A DNA stretch of 64,000 bases from Amaurobius ferox (GCA_951213105.1 OX578147.1:122107399-122171398); one strand, 5' to 3'. Positions 23,608-33,618 are shown, numbered from the stretch's first letter. The notes: a model not told the origin generated them from the sequence alone. Made by a program: numbers and translations.

Positions 23608-24384
23608 TACTTTCTCATATATGTAATATATTGTGAAAGTATTGTTTTTACTCAGATTTTTGATTTCAAAATTTTGATGACAATATATGTTTTAAGACTT
23701 TCTGAATACGTTTTGACTATTTTTGGAGTGCTGTCTGTCTGTTTGCCTGTATGTCTGTGGTCGATTCCATGTGTGCACGACAGCGGCTACAAATATTAAT
23801 GGATTTTCACGATACTCTATATCCAGCTTTGTTGTCACAAAATTTAGAACTAAATAGAATTTTTTGAAATTCGACCGGAAATTTTGAAATTTATTCGAAA
23901 TTTTACATTTTTTAAGCGTCGCAGCATAGGACAAAATTTGACATAATTATGCATAAAAGGGCTTATTTATAGCTTATGATCACGAGACTTGTTAATAATT
24001 TCAATTAATGTTGTGAAAAATAGCCGCATCACAATTGTTTTGCTCGTGACGTCATTAGGCCCCTTTGGGGGGGGGGGGGCTGTTGCTCAGTCTTAACAAA
24101 GGTTCTACCTACCATTTTAGTGTCTTGTTTATATTGTATCAGTTTAGTGTCTTGACAAAGGCCACAGAACCAAATGTCTTTGATTCTGTTGCTCAGATTA
24201 ATGTCTTGACAAAGTCCTCCCCCGCCCGGGGGGGGGGGTACAATGTCAAGTCGAGAGATTTTGTTAAGCCCTTTAAAGTAAAGGGTAACATGCTATAATT
24301 ACCTATAATACCGATGTTTCAAGAATTTTGTAGTAAAATTTGGAAACAATAGTTACTAAAAAATGGATTTTGGTATGAGAAAGT
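23608..24384 (+). mobile_element. F3 family element, copy 3
   Basis: The head hairpin at 23608-23641 (TACTTTCTCATATATG with ATTGTGAAAGTA) is followed by GTCTGTCTGTTTGCCTG, GGTCGATTCC and CATAGGACAAAATTTGACAT. It ends with TATGAGAAAGTTGAG, giving an 11-bp inverted repeat (ACTTTCTCATA) between head and end. Compared with copies 1 and 2 it has an extra block between G-runs at about 24069 and 24238 with short CTTGACAAAG repeats. Confidence 0.75.
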
Positions 24385-24477
24385 TGAGTTGAGTCAAACT
24401 CCAGTCAATTTTTATGTTATTTTATAATTTAAAATATGCTCTAATTATTTTACTCAACCTTATTTTTTTATATTTTT

Positions 24478-25225
24478 AACACTTTCCAACGTAGTTGAAA
24501 AGTGTTTGACGTTGATCATTTTGTCTGTCTGTCCGTTAGCACGATAACTACCGTAAAAATGACTTTTATCAAAATAAAATTTTAGCATGTTGTTCAGACG
24601 GTCTCTGGGACATATGGGAATGTAAATGAACAATATGACCTAATTAGTTTTGGATTGAACCCGGGTTAAAAATGTGATATACATTGAACACAATGGGACC
24701 TAATTTTTCAAGTATTTTTAAACAAAGAGTAAAATTCATAAATTGCTTTGAAAATTTTAGGAAATATTCAAATTATCCCATAAAATATATAAAAAAATTG
24801 AGCAAAATATGTTCGGTAGTTTTTTAAATAAAAATTAAAATAATAATTACATCCATATAATATGAAGAGATCACTTGACCCACTTCAAAATACAGTATGA
24901 CATCCATCTTTTTTTCCAGTGTCGTCAAAATCGTGATTTTTATTCTTTTAAATTTATATTTAGTATTGCATCCGTCCTAAAACCGCTTTATTTCTGCACA
25001 TCTATATTCTGCGCCAACGCAATTATAATATTTTTTAATTTAAATGACCATCAAATTTTGATTATTTCAACAACGAAGCTTGATTTTAACGTATGCAGAA
25101 TGTAAACAAATCAAGCTGTAAGATAAGTTGTATAAGAATTGTTGAATTTTTTTTAAACGCAAAATTATTTATCTCTGGAGTCTAGAATAGGGATGATATG
25201 AATGAAATATTCATTGATATATGTT
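24478..25225 (+). mobile_element. F1 family element, copy 3 (3' truncated)
   Basis: The clearest F1 head: 24478-24506 forms a palindrome (AACACTTTCCAACG against GTTGAAAAGTGTT). GTCTGTCTGTCCG, CATCCATCTTTTTTTCCAGTG and TCTGGAGTCTAGAATAGG follow. The last part of copies 1 and 2 (CAGCGCTGAATG to ATCTTTCT) is missing. The sequence leaves F1 near 25225, about 100 bp before the Tigger-like remnant. Confidence 0.7.
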
Positions 25226-25326
25226 GTATAGTGATTTTCTTCTGTTGCTCAGTTTAGTTTAGTTTCATATCTGCATTGCAACACCACTTTGCAAACAATA
25301 GCATATCGGAAACTATTGTAATCATC

Positions 25327-25624
25327 TTACACTTCAATATAACGAAGTGCCGTTCTTAGAGTCTTTGCAGCCTCGGTGTGCTTAATGATGGTATACTTTG
25401 TCTTATTGGGCTCTTCTTTAACAACAGCATTTGTATTCACCTCAGCGACTATTCCGGTATCCGTTAAGTCCTCCCCATCAATGTTTTGGGCAAGCTATAC
25501 CTTAATGTTGGATATTTTCCTGGGAAACCTCTTGAGCATGTCAAAGAACGCTTTGGTATTAAAAACTGCGTTGGTGTTCACAGTTCCATTTAAATTGACT
25601 TCCGTAAGCTTGTACTCTGTTTAA
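25327..25624 (-). pseudogene. Tigger/pogo-like transposase C-terminal fragment, dead
   Basis: The minus strand reads one frame from the edge of the F2 copy (25624) to a TAA at 25327-25329, about 98 codons with a single in-frame TAG in the middle. The end, HTEAAKTLRTALRYIEV, resembles the C-terminal HxEAxxxLxxAxxYxE pattern of Tigger, Jerky and CENP-B-type DDE transposases, and the preceding acidic stretch (DGEDLTDTGIVAEV) fits the linker before it. The catalytic DDE domain and DNA-binding domains are absent. The upstream side is cut off by F2 copy 3. Codon use is clearly protein-like compared with the surroundings. It is a fossil, and the family assignment is from pattern memory. Confidence 0.6.
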
Positions 25625-25975
25625 AAAAAATCTGACGTGGGCAGCACATAACTCTCACTACAGACTGAAATTCATTTTCTCTTTATTTCTTTAATAATTT
25701 ATTGAGTTTAATTGCACACAATAACACGCATGATTATTTGAAATAACACTGAATTTGCACTTTTAATTCAATTTTCGTTCTCATTTGGTAACTGGATATA
25801 TTTTCAAATGCGGAGTAGCAAAAATGCGTAAAAACTATAATATCTCGAGAACGGTTAATCCTGGATTAATGGGGCTAGTCTTACTCTTTTTATCGTCAAA
25901 AATTGCTTATAAAACAACCAATTAAATGATATATTTGAGCATATGTAGTCAAGGCCATATCGTCAAAAAGGCAGG
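25623..25975 (-). mobile_element. F2 family element, copy 3 (3' part only, reverse)
   Basis: It matches the last half of F2 copy 2 in order: the T-run end with GACGTGGGCAGCACATAACT, GAAATTCATTTT, CACACAATAACACGCAT, ATTATTTGAAATAACACT, ATCTCGAGAACGG, TGGGGCTAGTC and TATTTGAGCATA. The head hairpin and microsatellite are missing. Its end abuts the Tigger-like fragment, so F2 probably inserted into that older transposon. Confidence 0.7.
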
Positions 25976-25977
25976 TT

Positions 25978-26260
25978 TATTTCTTAAACCGTACCACACC
26001 ACCCTCTAGAATTTAGTGCTGATTCAATATAAGTCATCATGTAACCGATTCCCAGAGATAGATGCTTCCAAAGAGATTTTTGGACCGGAATTGGAAAAAG
26101 AAGCGGAAGTGGAAATCCGCAGTAAACACGACTCCATACCAATTTTGGAAATTCGACTCTAAATCCATATCAGTTATCATCTAAGCTGTATTTACAACTG
26201 ATCCTGAGAAATAGATGGAAGGAGAATTTTGGTCAGAACATAGACGAAAAATGTGCTTCA
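25978..26260 (+). repeat. Interspersed repeat R7, copy 1, internally duplicated
   Basis: The phrases CCGATTCCCAGAGATAGATG, TTTTTGGACCGGAATTGG and CATATCAGTTATCATC match 31925-32110. The two halves (about 26010-26110 and 26160-26260) also resemble each other (TGATCCTGAGAAATAGATGG against CGATTCCCAGAGATAGATGC), so the unit is a diverged tandem of about 155 bp. Confidence 0.55.
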
Positions 26261-26539
26261 ATAATTATATTTAAAAGTCTTAAATAGTCACTTGACATGT
26301 ATTTTTTTTTTATGTAAAACTGAATGACATAATTTATTGGACGCTAGCAAGTGCGTTCTTGAGATATTGCAAGTCTCTTATAATTTAAAATGAAAAACAA
26401 AATTTAATATGCCCATTTCCAAATAAATAGATGTATCGTGAATGCTTTCAACCAGAAATGTATTGAAACTTTTAAGAATTTAAATATAATTAATATTTTT
26501 AAGAGTTAACATGGACCGTTTTCGAAATATTAAAATTTT
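26261..26539. other. No feature recognised
   Basis: AT-rich sequence. Confidence 0.4.
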
Positions 26540-26830
26540 TACTTTCTTCCACGGGGCTAGGGATCTAGTCAGAGGAGGATTCTCCACAGATCGTTTGTTT
26601 CTGGTTGCTGGTTTTGTGTCCTTTGCACCCTCGATCTTGGGGTGTCGCCCGGGGTGTCGCCCGGGGTGTCGTCACGGCGCTCGGTGGGTTGATGAGGGGA
26701 AGTCCGGTGGTTATCCCGCAGGGTAGCCTGTGTCGTTGGTTGCTATACGAGGGGCCCCCAGTTGCGCTATCGCAGCAACGATGACTCTTTTCCCGTATAC
26801 CTTCGAGTAGGGGGATAGTTCTAAATTTCC
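26540..26830. repeat. GC-rich island with GGGGTGTCGCCC triplication
   Basis: A sharp change to high GC within AT-rich flanks. GGGGTGTCGCCC occurs at 26639-26650 and 26652-26663, with a partial third copy at 26665. Frames are open on both strands (26511-26726 plus, 26565-26864 minus) but show no recognisable domain. It is probably a transferred or inserted repeat fragment, because base composition changes abruptly at both edges. I cannot classify it. Confidence 0.5.
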
Positions 26831-27244
26831 CCACAAGGATCGTGATATATTTGGAAATAACCAATTAATTTCCATGAAGTTTGACATGCTTGTTTTATTC
26901 GGTTACATTAAGTCTATTGATTTTCCGTGAGAATTATAAAGAAACTCTGATATTTGTTATTATTTATTAAAATGTATTTTATGTTTCAAAGTTATTTATA
27001 AGAATTACCTGTTAAATTAAATTATGCAAATAATTCCCCTTTTGATATAAATAGTTTGGAATGATAAATAGTTTATAAATTTTCATATCTTTATATAAAA
27101 AATTATATTTTTAATACATATTTATTTTGTTATAAACAATATTGAATACATGTTTCAACAAACGAGAAATGTAACTCAATTTTTTTACATTTGTTTTGCT
27201 TGTGATTTTTTAACATGTTCATCGCAATGCATGCAGTGCTTTAT

Positions 27245-27670
27245 CTAAATTAGGGATTTTAGAAGTATTAATCTTTGTAGAATCCTTTCAAGAACTTCAG
27301 ATTTTAATTCCTTTTTACTCAAATGCATTAGATTGTGAATCTAAAAATAAGCCTCTGACAAAGTTAGAGATTTAAGAAGAAAGTTTCTTAAATCAACAGA
27401 AGAGCCACATTACAACTGCTACATTTTTTGCAGTTCAAAATGCAAATGCTAGGGTTTTCTACCCTGTATTGCATTTATCATTATTCTGATGATGAATCTT
27501 TTTTGTTCAAAAGTACTTAACTTCGTTATAATGGCATTAAAACCTTTTGGTACATGTAGAAAATTCTTTCTCCTTGGTGAAAGCATGAAGCCGTTTGATA
27601 ATAAACAGCTCTGCAAATGTGCTAAATCCTTTTTAAAGTTTCAGACTTGTTGGTCTTAAATTTAACGACT
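27245..27670 (+). repeat. Interspersed repeat R5, copy 2
   Basis: Counterpart of 16140-16570 in the same orientation, with GATAATAAACAGCTC and TTTAACGACTTTA near its end. As in the first locus, an F2 copy on the minus strand lies upstream, but here R7 and the GC-rich island sit between them. Confidence 0.65.
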
Positions 27671-28105
27671 TTAACTAATAAATCGTAACTTTTTTGAAGA
27701 AAATAAATATATTACTTCTTGAAAAAGGGAAATAACGAGTAAAATTTGTTTTGCATAGAAATTTTCATTTATTTTTTTTTTTTTGAGTAAAAAGTTTATC
27801 ATTTCTGTAAGTGTTGCTATAGCTAAAGTAAACTTCTATATTACAGTAATCACTCTTCATCCATGAATTTGGTTATACGTGGTTTGTGAAATAACGACAA
27901 CAAAAATAAATTTTTATTGAAAAATTAGGGCGAGTTTTCTTTTCGACGTTCTGCCAAGTTTTCCTGATTAGGGAATAGAGAATGCTTACCGTAAAATTTG
28001 ACTATCCGTGATATTTTTTGCCCACAAATACCTCATCTACATACAATGAATATGGCTTTCCGAACACTATGTAGAGGCCACTTTCCTGATAAAAGCTTAC
28101 AATCC
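27671..28105. other. No feature recognised
   Basis: AT-rich sequence with a T-run near 27770-27784. Confidence 0.4.
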
Positions 28106-28180
28106 CGTCCCAGTAGTTCAATGGTAGAACGTCAGCTGACCAGTGCGAAAATCCGTTGCTCGATTCCCGGTAGGGGCAGC
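28106..28180 (+). tRNA. tRNA-like sequence, probably a pseudogene or SINE head
   Basis: An A-box-like TAGTTCAATGGT and a B-box-like GCTCGATTCCC are spaced as in a tRNA. The D arm is perfect (GTTC 28116-28119, GAAC 28127-28130, loop AATGGTA). An acceptor stem can be drawn between GTCCCAG (28107-28113) and TAGGGGC (28171-28177) with one A-A mismatch and two wobble pairs. The anticodon stem does not pair (TCAGC against TGCGA) and the T stem is poor, so no isotype can be given. A run of six Ts starts eight bases after the acceptor stem. A working tRNA is unlikely. A Pol III-derived repeat is more likely. Confidence 0.5.
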
Positions 28181-28184
28181 AGGG

Positions 28185-28190
28185 TTTTTT
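28185..28190 (+). terminator. Candidate Pol III T-run terminator
   Basis: TTTTTT directly downstream of the tRNA-like body at 28106-28180. T-runs of four or more end Pol III transcripts. Such runs are common by chance in AT-rich DNA, so the support comes only from position. Confidence 0.4.
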
Positions 28191-28439
28191 ACAATGTCAC
28201 CCGAACGAATCAACCCTGTAGGTTAGTGTAAAGATGTCTGAAGTCTAAAAATGATACTAGCACGGCCAACGATTATTCAATAGACTTTGGTATATTGATG
28301 GCCCATTTCAAATTGGGATGTTAGCGATTGAGCAGTAAACTAACCTGGAGGCTAAAAATAGCTGCAGGACCCCCTAACTTGAGGAAAAAGTAGCAGGACG
28401 TGATTGTTAGTTGCACGTCAATCTGGTATTAGAGTGTGG

Positions 28440-28945
28440 AGAATGCAGAGATTAAATTTCGCACACTTATGGTATCAATCACAGAAAAAATCCTACAGGG
28501 GACAGTATTTTCTCTCAGAAGGGTGGAAAAGTAGGGTTTTGTAAATGTCTCCCCAGACCCTATAGAAAATGCTTACCCAGAAGGCTGGAACTTTGAACAC
28601 TTTTAGTGTTGACCACGGAACAGATCTTAACGGAGAGAGATGTTCCATTCTTTTCAGGGGAAGGCGGAGAAAATGAGTGACTTTGAAAAATATTACAAAC
28701 CCTCTTGAAAACGCCCCCTCCTAGTGACCTAGAAGAGTTAATTTTTGCACACTTATAGTATCATCCACAGGACTGAACTTAACGAAGCTGTATTTTCGAA
28801 TTTCTTGCTGGGGGCGGATAAAATGGGTGGGGGGTTGTCGAAAAATCTTTCTTGACCCTAAGACCTTCGGTGACTTAGATGGCTAAATTGTTTTATTGGT
28901 ATAGTATCAACCACGGGACAGAGCCTAACTTTTCGTTTAAGATGG
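28440..28945 (+). repeat. Diverged tandem repeat of about 145 bp, 3.5 copies
   Basis: GGTATCAATCACAGA (28469), GTGTTGACCACGGAA (about 28608), AGTATCATCCACAGG (28757) and AGTATCAACCACGGG (28901) mark equivalent points at a spacing of about 140-148 bp. Each is followed by a CTTAACG/CCTAAC-type phrase, GGGCGGA or a variant with AAAATGRGTG, and a CCYTNCTAGTGACCTAGA-like phrase. The units are GC-richer than their surroundings. No function seen. Confidence 0.65.
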
Positions 28946-29249
28946 CATTCTCGACGCTAAGTCTCATACGTTATTTTCGGCGTCATACGTTATAAAACAA
29001 AATAGAACTTATTAAAAAAATTTGGTTGCAACTGCTTTTAATGCGTGTTAGTTTTCCCGTATTTGAGATGTTTAAATACTAGTACTCTTGATCAAATAAT
29101 CGTTCGAGAACTGCTGCAATAATAACATGAACTTTGTATAATACAGCATATATACGAAAAGTAACTGGCCGACAGGTTTCAAAGGCAAAATGCAGCCATC
29201 TTCTTTATGACAGACAGAGAATCATGCCAATCCTCCACAGCGACCGGTT

Positions 29250-29965
29250 AGGTTTTCGTCGCAAAACATCCGGAGGAATGGATGATGACAAGGGAGGAGC
29301 TATTAACAACCATGCGAAGCCAAAGTCACGGGAGAGGGGTCAGCGGAACCATCCACTGAACACGGTCCGAAGATGGTCCCGAAGAGTCTCGACGCTAGCC
29401 GCCGACGGGTTTGGAAACAAGCCATAAAGATACAGTTCCTCTCCGTCACCTGGAAGAGTCTGCTTCATGAGGACCGGGCACAACCTGGTCAATCCATAGA
29501 CTGCGCCCCTTAGGGGAGATCTAATGTTATAGAAGCCAGCGCCCTTCCCTATACGGCCTCACTCTTAGTGGGAAGAGGCCAGACAAATTCAAGCCAACCT
29601 CCACGGCAATCAAGTAGTTTATGTCGAGGGTGAAGGGGGGCCAACGGAGATTCTGTGGACCACCAAGCGAGATCGCGACCAGGCGTCACCTCCGAAAGCA
29701 GGGGGTGACGGACCAGGGGAGCGAAGTCAGCGGAACCATTCACCGGATGGGAGGCGGATTATGATCCAAAGGAGACTGGACTGCAGTCGTCTACGGATAT
29801 GGGGCTATGGTCACAAAGGTCAGTTCCTCTCCGCAACCTGTGAAGAGCCTACTTAATGAACCCGAATGAGAACTCTCGGGAACAATCAGAAGATCTGTGT
29901 ACTTCCCAGAATAAGAGGTCCAGAGTTATAAGGAGCTAAGATCCATATACTACCCCTCTAGGAGT
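29250..29965 (+). repeat. GC-rich interspersed repeat G1, two tandem units
   Basis: The units run from about 29265 to 29500 and from 29640 to 29965. Both contain AGCGGAACCATYCACYG, a GAYGGTCCCGAAGAGWCTCGA- or ATGATCCAAAGGAGACTGGA-type segment, CAGTTCCTCTCCG and a CCTGKRAAGAGYCT segment, and the second ends TCTAGGAGTGCCCCC as in copy 1 (1-345). GC content changes sharply at about 29160 and 30060. A 97-aa frame (29134-29427) crosses the first unit but is not shared with the second. Confidence 0.65.
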
Positions 29966-30344
29966 GCCCCCCTGTGGGTATAGGACAAACAAGAAGCGCG
30001 ATCTCACTCAAGTCAGGACTGCAACTGAGGATAGATAGCACTTGGTTCTGAAGTTGGAAGAAAAGTAGTAGCCAACGCCATGGGAAGGAGTAACAGGAGA
30101 AAAAATAAAAACGACTGGAAGGAAACTACGAACACGCTAAACCACAGAGAGAAAAAAAAGATAATTATTTTCTTTTATTTCTCTGTGACTTAGTTTTCTG
30201 CGTTCTTGGTTTCCTATGACACATTTTTTTTTCCTTTTCATTTCTGCACGCAACATTGGCGACTAGTACTGTTGATAAATATGTGTATATTTAACAAAAG
30301 TGAAAAAAAAATATGCACTTTCCCATTACGATGATGAGTGTAGT

Positions 30345-30635
30345 GTGTGAGTTATTCTTACATAATTTAATTATTTTTAATATAGCATTTTCCTATCCAC
30401 CTAATTATAAGTTTCTAGAACAAATTCATTTTGCGGGGTGATTAAAAAAAGTTTCAAAATCCCGATCACGAAACTAAAATCATTTTTCACTCGGAAAATT
30501 ATATGTTGTTAACTAGAATCTGGTAATAAATTCAAAGGAAATATATAGTGAAGGCTTATTCTTAAATATCAAATTCTACATTCTTTTCTTGGTTCTTAGA
30601 ATTGAATTACTTAAATGAAGGATTGATTTAACTTT
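30345..30635 (+). repeat. Interspersed repeat R6, copy 2
   Basis: Colinear with 22965-23255, same orientation, from GTGTGTGAGTTATT through TTTTCCTATCCACCT to AAATGAAGGATTGATTTA. Confidence 0.7.
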
Positions 30636-30756
30636 AAATTTTTTGTTTGTTAATATTTTTAACTTAAAAAACACCACATTTTAGTGAAGAGAGTTCAGAA
30701 TTAGCCAATGTACTTGAAGCATTTTATATTTACTTTATAGTTATAAATGACTCTCT

Positions 30757-30761
<5 letters not shown>

Positions 30762-30836
<75 letters not shown>
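30762..30836. repeat. TA dinucleotide microsatellite
   Basis: About 37 uninterrupted TA/AT steps. It is self-complementary and able to extrude a cruciform. The assembled length may be unreliable. Confidence 0.95.
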
Positions 30837-30839
<3 letters not shown>

Positions 30840-30964
30840 GTACGTTGCGCGATTATCTCGTTTGCCGAATGAACACGAATTTAGGCCTAAATACATTGTT
30901 TAAAACATAGAAGGGAAACTCTATCTCCATGGTTTAAAAACTTCGTCAAAACCTTTTATTTCAT

Positions 30965-31112
30965 TTGTTAAATTATATTGTTTGATGCATGGGATTGTAA
31001 TATTATATTGTTTAAAGCAGGGGATTGTAATATGATATTGTTTGATGCATGGTATTATAATATTATATTGTTTATTGCATGGGGTTATATAGTTGTATTG
31101 TTTGGTGTATAT
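30965..31112 (+). repeat. 36-37-bp minisatellite, four to five copies
   Basis: Units read ATATTGTTTGATGCATGGGA followed by TTGTAATATT, with variants TTTAAAGCAGGGG and TTTATTGCATGGGG. It lies just 3' of the TA microsatellite and 5' of a chance 94-aa frame (31093-31377). Confidence 0.85.
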
Positions 31113-31924
31113 AGTTGGAGAGCAAGGTGTTGATATGCTGTTTTGTACGAACCTTTATAAACACTCTTATCGTGTCTCAACGAGTTTAAAAATATTTAAA
31201 AATTTAATTTTTGCGTTTCTAATTAATTTCGATATGGTTTTAAGAAGTATGGTTTTTATGGTTTTATTTGTCATAATACACATATGGAGTGACAATGAGA
31301 CTGTTAATAAAGTCACTGAGAAAAAACCATTGATAAATGACGCTGGATTAACTTCGATGAGTCGAAGAAAGTATTGAAAATAGTCTGAGTTAATGAAGAA
31401 ATGCAAAACTAAATTTTCATTTATTGTTACTTTCAGTGTCTTATGGTCAAAGTTTTCATACTAGATGTCTAAAGCCCACATGCTCTGCACGGGTACAGCT
31501 AATATAAATGAAATACACAACGAAACACTATACAACGAAACTGAAAATCTCATTTAAAAATGTGAATATATGTTATTAAAATTCCTTTAAATGATATTTT
31601 TGTCATATCTAAAAACACTTTCTGTATAAACTGCTTTAGGCAAAGGGTCACGTATGGTGTTAAATTAAAAAAAATACTGATGAAAATATAATGATTATTT
31701 AATAGTATTCCCCAATGCAAAAGTTCCAAATATTTCTCATATACAAATAATGTTACAGATTACTATAATAATACAATGCAGTCTAGTTGCTGAGTTACAA
31801 GTCAGCAATCGTAGCATAAATTATTTATTTAATAAAAACATTTTCTCCAGCATGTCAGCTGGGATACTTTATCTTGCAAAATTTCGGGTTGCTTTATTTT
31901 AGTGTACTTAAATCATGTAATCTC
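31113..31924. other. No gene recognised
   Basis: AT-rich sequence. Overlapping frames at 31093-31377 (plus) and 31167-31406 (minus) are short and lack domain signatures. Confidence 0.4.
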
Positions 31925-32110
31925 TATCTATAACCGATTCTGAGTAAAAATGTTTCAAAAAATTTTTTTGAACCAAAAATGGAAATAAGAACAGGAAATA
32001 CAAACTCTTCCTACCTCGTCCAGAATTTCATGCTGAATCCATATCAGCAATTAACGGAATCCTATCAATAGCCGTTTCTAAAAAATAGATGTTTCACGGA
32101 AATTTTTAGC
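31925..32110 (+). repeat. Interspersed repeat R7, copy 2
   Basis: ACCGATTCTGAGTAAAAATG, TTTTTTTGAACC, AATGGAAATAAGAACAGG and CATATCAGCAATTAA correspond in order to 26020-26180. Confidence 0.55.
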
Positions 32111-32670
32111 ATAAAAATAAATTGCAAATTTGTTTACCACAAATGAATAAACATTTCAAGTCACCGCTGCTTCTTAAATATAAATGTAGCAATTTAAATT
32201 CTAAATGTTTATCCGTCTTGATAAAGCGTAATTTCGGCACTCTAAACATACTTGCAGTTTTATTAATTTCTAATAGTTTACAATTTGTTTAATAGAAAAT
32301 TATCTGAAGTTCTTTTTCACGCAGTCTAAAAAATTCCCGATTAAAAGAACCGCTGATTAATTGATATCAGTCATGCGTGTGGCTTGAACTATTAATTAAG
32401 TTATTCTAGGGGGAGAAAGTTAAAGTTTATATTATCCATTAATTAAATTACACGGTTCAGAGAAAAATGATATTTTTCATTTAAAATAGCTTTTTTGATA
32501 AGGTAACAAATAATTTTACTTAAAGTATTATCGTGCTGCAAGAGTCAATTGATAATTGATACCCCTTCAATATTTACTTTAACAAGCAATATATGTATTT
32601 AGTAATTATTGTTACTGCTTATTTAACATATTCAGTTGTGGTAAGTGGTACCTATCAAATAATCCTATCC

Positions 32671-32757
32671 GCAATGTTGCCTATCTAGCAATCCTAATTG
32701 CAATTTTGCCAAGTCCTTCAGCAATTTTGCCAAGTCCTTCAGCAATTTTGCCTATCT
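32671..32757 (+). repeat. 21-bp minisatellite, three to four copies
   Basis: GCAATTTTGCCAAGTCCTTCA twice without change, then GCAATTTTGCCTATCTGC. A diverged unit (GCAATGTTGCCTATCTA) precedes them. Confidence 0.9.
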
Positions 32758-33302
32758 GCACTGTAAATTATTTTGCAATCTTTTCTCACTTTTTTTAGCT
32801 ACTTTGTTATTTTTCGTAAACTGATAAGAAAAGCCACAATTACAGGCATTCATGAAAATTCCAGCTTTATTTCTGAAACATTCAACTAATCATCGTGTGC
32901 CGAAGCGCTATTTTTGTATTTTTATATCTACATATTCTACATAAGCTATGAGGAGCCTTACTCCCCATTACGGATAGCTGTTTCCCTTGAAACTTTCAGT
33001 TACATGCTTGCAAATGTTTTACAGTGAATACTATTTTGTAAATTTTCCAAGTATATCACATAATTTACGTCAATACTTGCCACCTGGAATAATTGAGTGC
33101 TAAAGATGTTATTTTTAACAAATCTAGAACAAAAAGGGATAAATGTTATAATTGACGAAAATGTGATACACTTTCTACGCAACTTCGCTATGATATGGTG
33201 GAATTGAATACAAAGGTTTACCTCAAACATACAGCAATTTATATTTTACAGAACAAAGAAAATTTTAAAGAAAATTTTGAGCAAAGAATTTTAGCACAAA
33301 CA
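32758..33302. other. No feature recognised
   Basis: AT-rich sequence. The frame at 33000-33230 (minus) has no recognisable motif. Confidence 0.4.
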
Positions 33303-33378
33303 AGATAATAATGCAACATACGGCTTTTTCGACGATAATGTAGTTTACTCGAAACCGCTGTATGCTACATTATTATCT
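33303..33378. repeat. 30-bp-arm hairpin (possible MITE or hairpin RNA source)
   Basis: Arms at 33303-33332 and 33349-33378 start AGATAATAATG and end CATTATTATCT. 25 of 30 positions pair, with a 16-nt loop. In RNA, two of the five mismatches would be G-U pairs on one strand. The size fits a microRNA-like hairpin or a small foldback element. Nothing shows transcription. Confidence 0.7.
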
Positions 33379-33429
33379 CTTTTTTTTATCAAATGGCCAG
33401 GCACTTGACTTCCATCATTCGCCTATACA

Positions 33430-33618
33430 TCGGCCAGGAACATGAACCATTTAGCCGTCCGAGGACGTTGCCCCAGGCGCACTAGAGGGGGGCGGAACAC
33501 ACTGCGCCCAACAACACAACATCCATGCCTAACGTGGCACACGAACCCACAAAAGCGACGGTCGAACGATCGCTTGGAAACGCTCGCCTTGACCGCTCGA
33601 CCACCTCTTCGGCGGTCT
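33430..33618 (-). mobile_element. tRNA-Ser-like SINE (different from S1)
   Basis: On the minus strand the A box reads GGTGGTCGAGCGGTCAAGGC (33586-33605), as in type II tRNAs (Ser or Leu). After a long variable-arm-like segment, TGGGTTCGTGTGCC (33537-33549 region) resembles a B box with changes in its second half. The acceptor-side start, GACCGCCGAAG, lies near 33609-33618. The remaining GC-rich body runs to about 33430. The elongated spacing between boxes fits a serine or leucine tRNA ancestor. No tail or target duplication was found. Plus-strand frames across it are artefacts. Confidence 0.65.

Noticed and set aside
10773..25225. Large tandem duplication explaining F1, F3, R5 and R6 spacing
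   Set aside because: Distances between copies are inconsistent and orientations differ, so dispersed insertion is the simpler explanation.
29134..29427. 97-aa frame in the GC-rich block as a gene
   Set aside because: It crosses a G1 repeat unit and the frame is not conserved in the sister unit or in copy 1.
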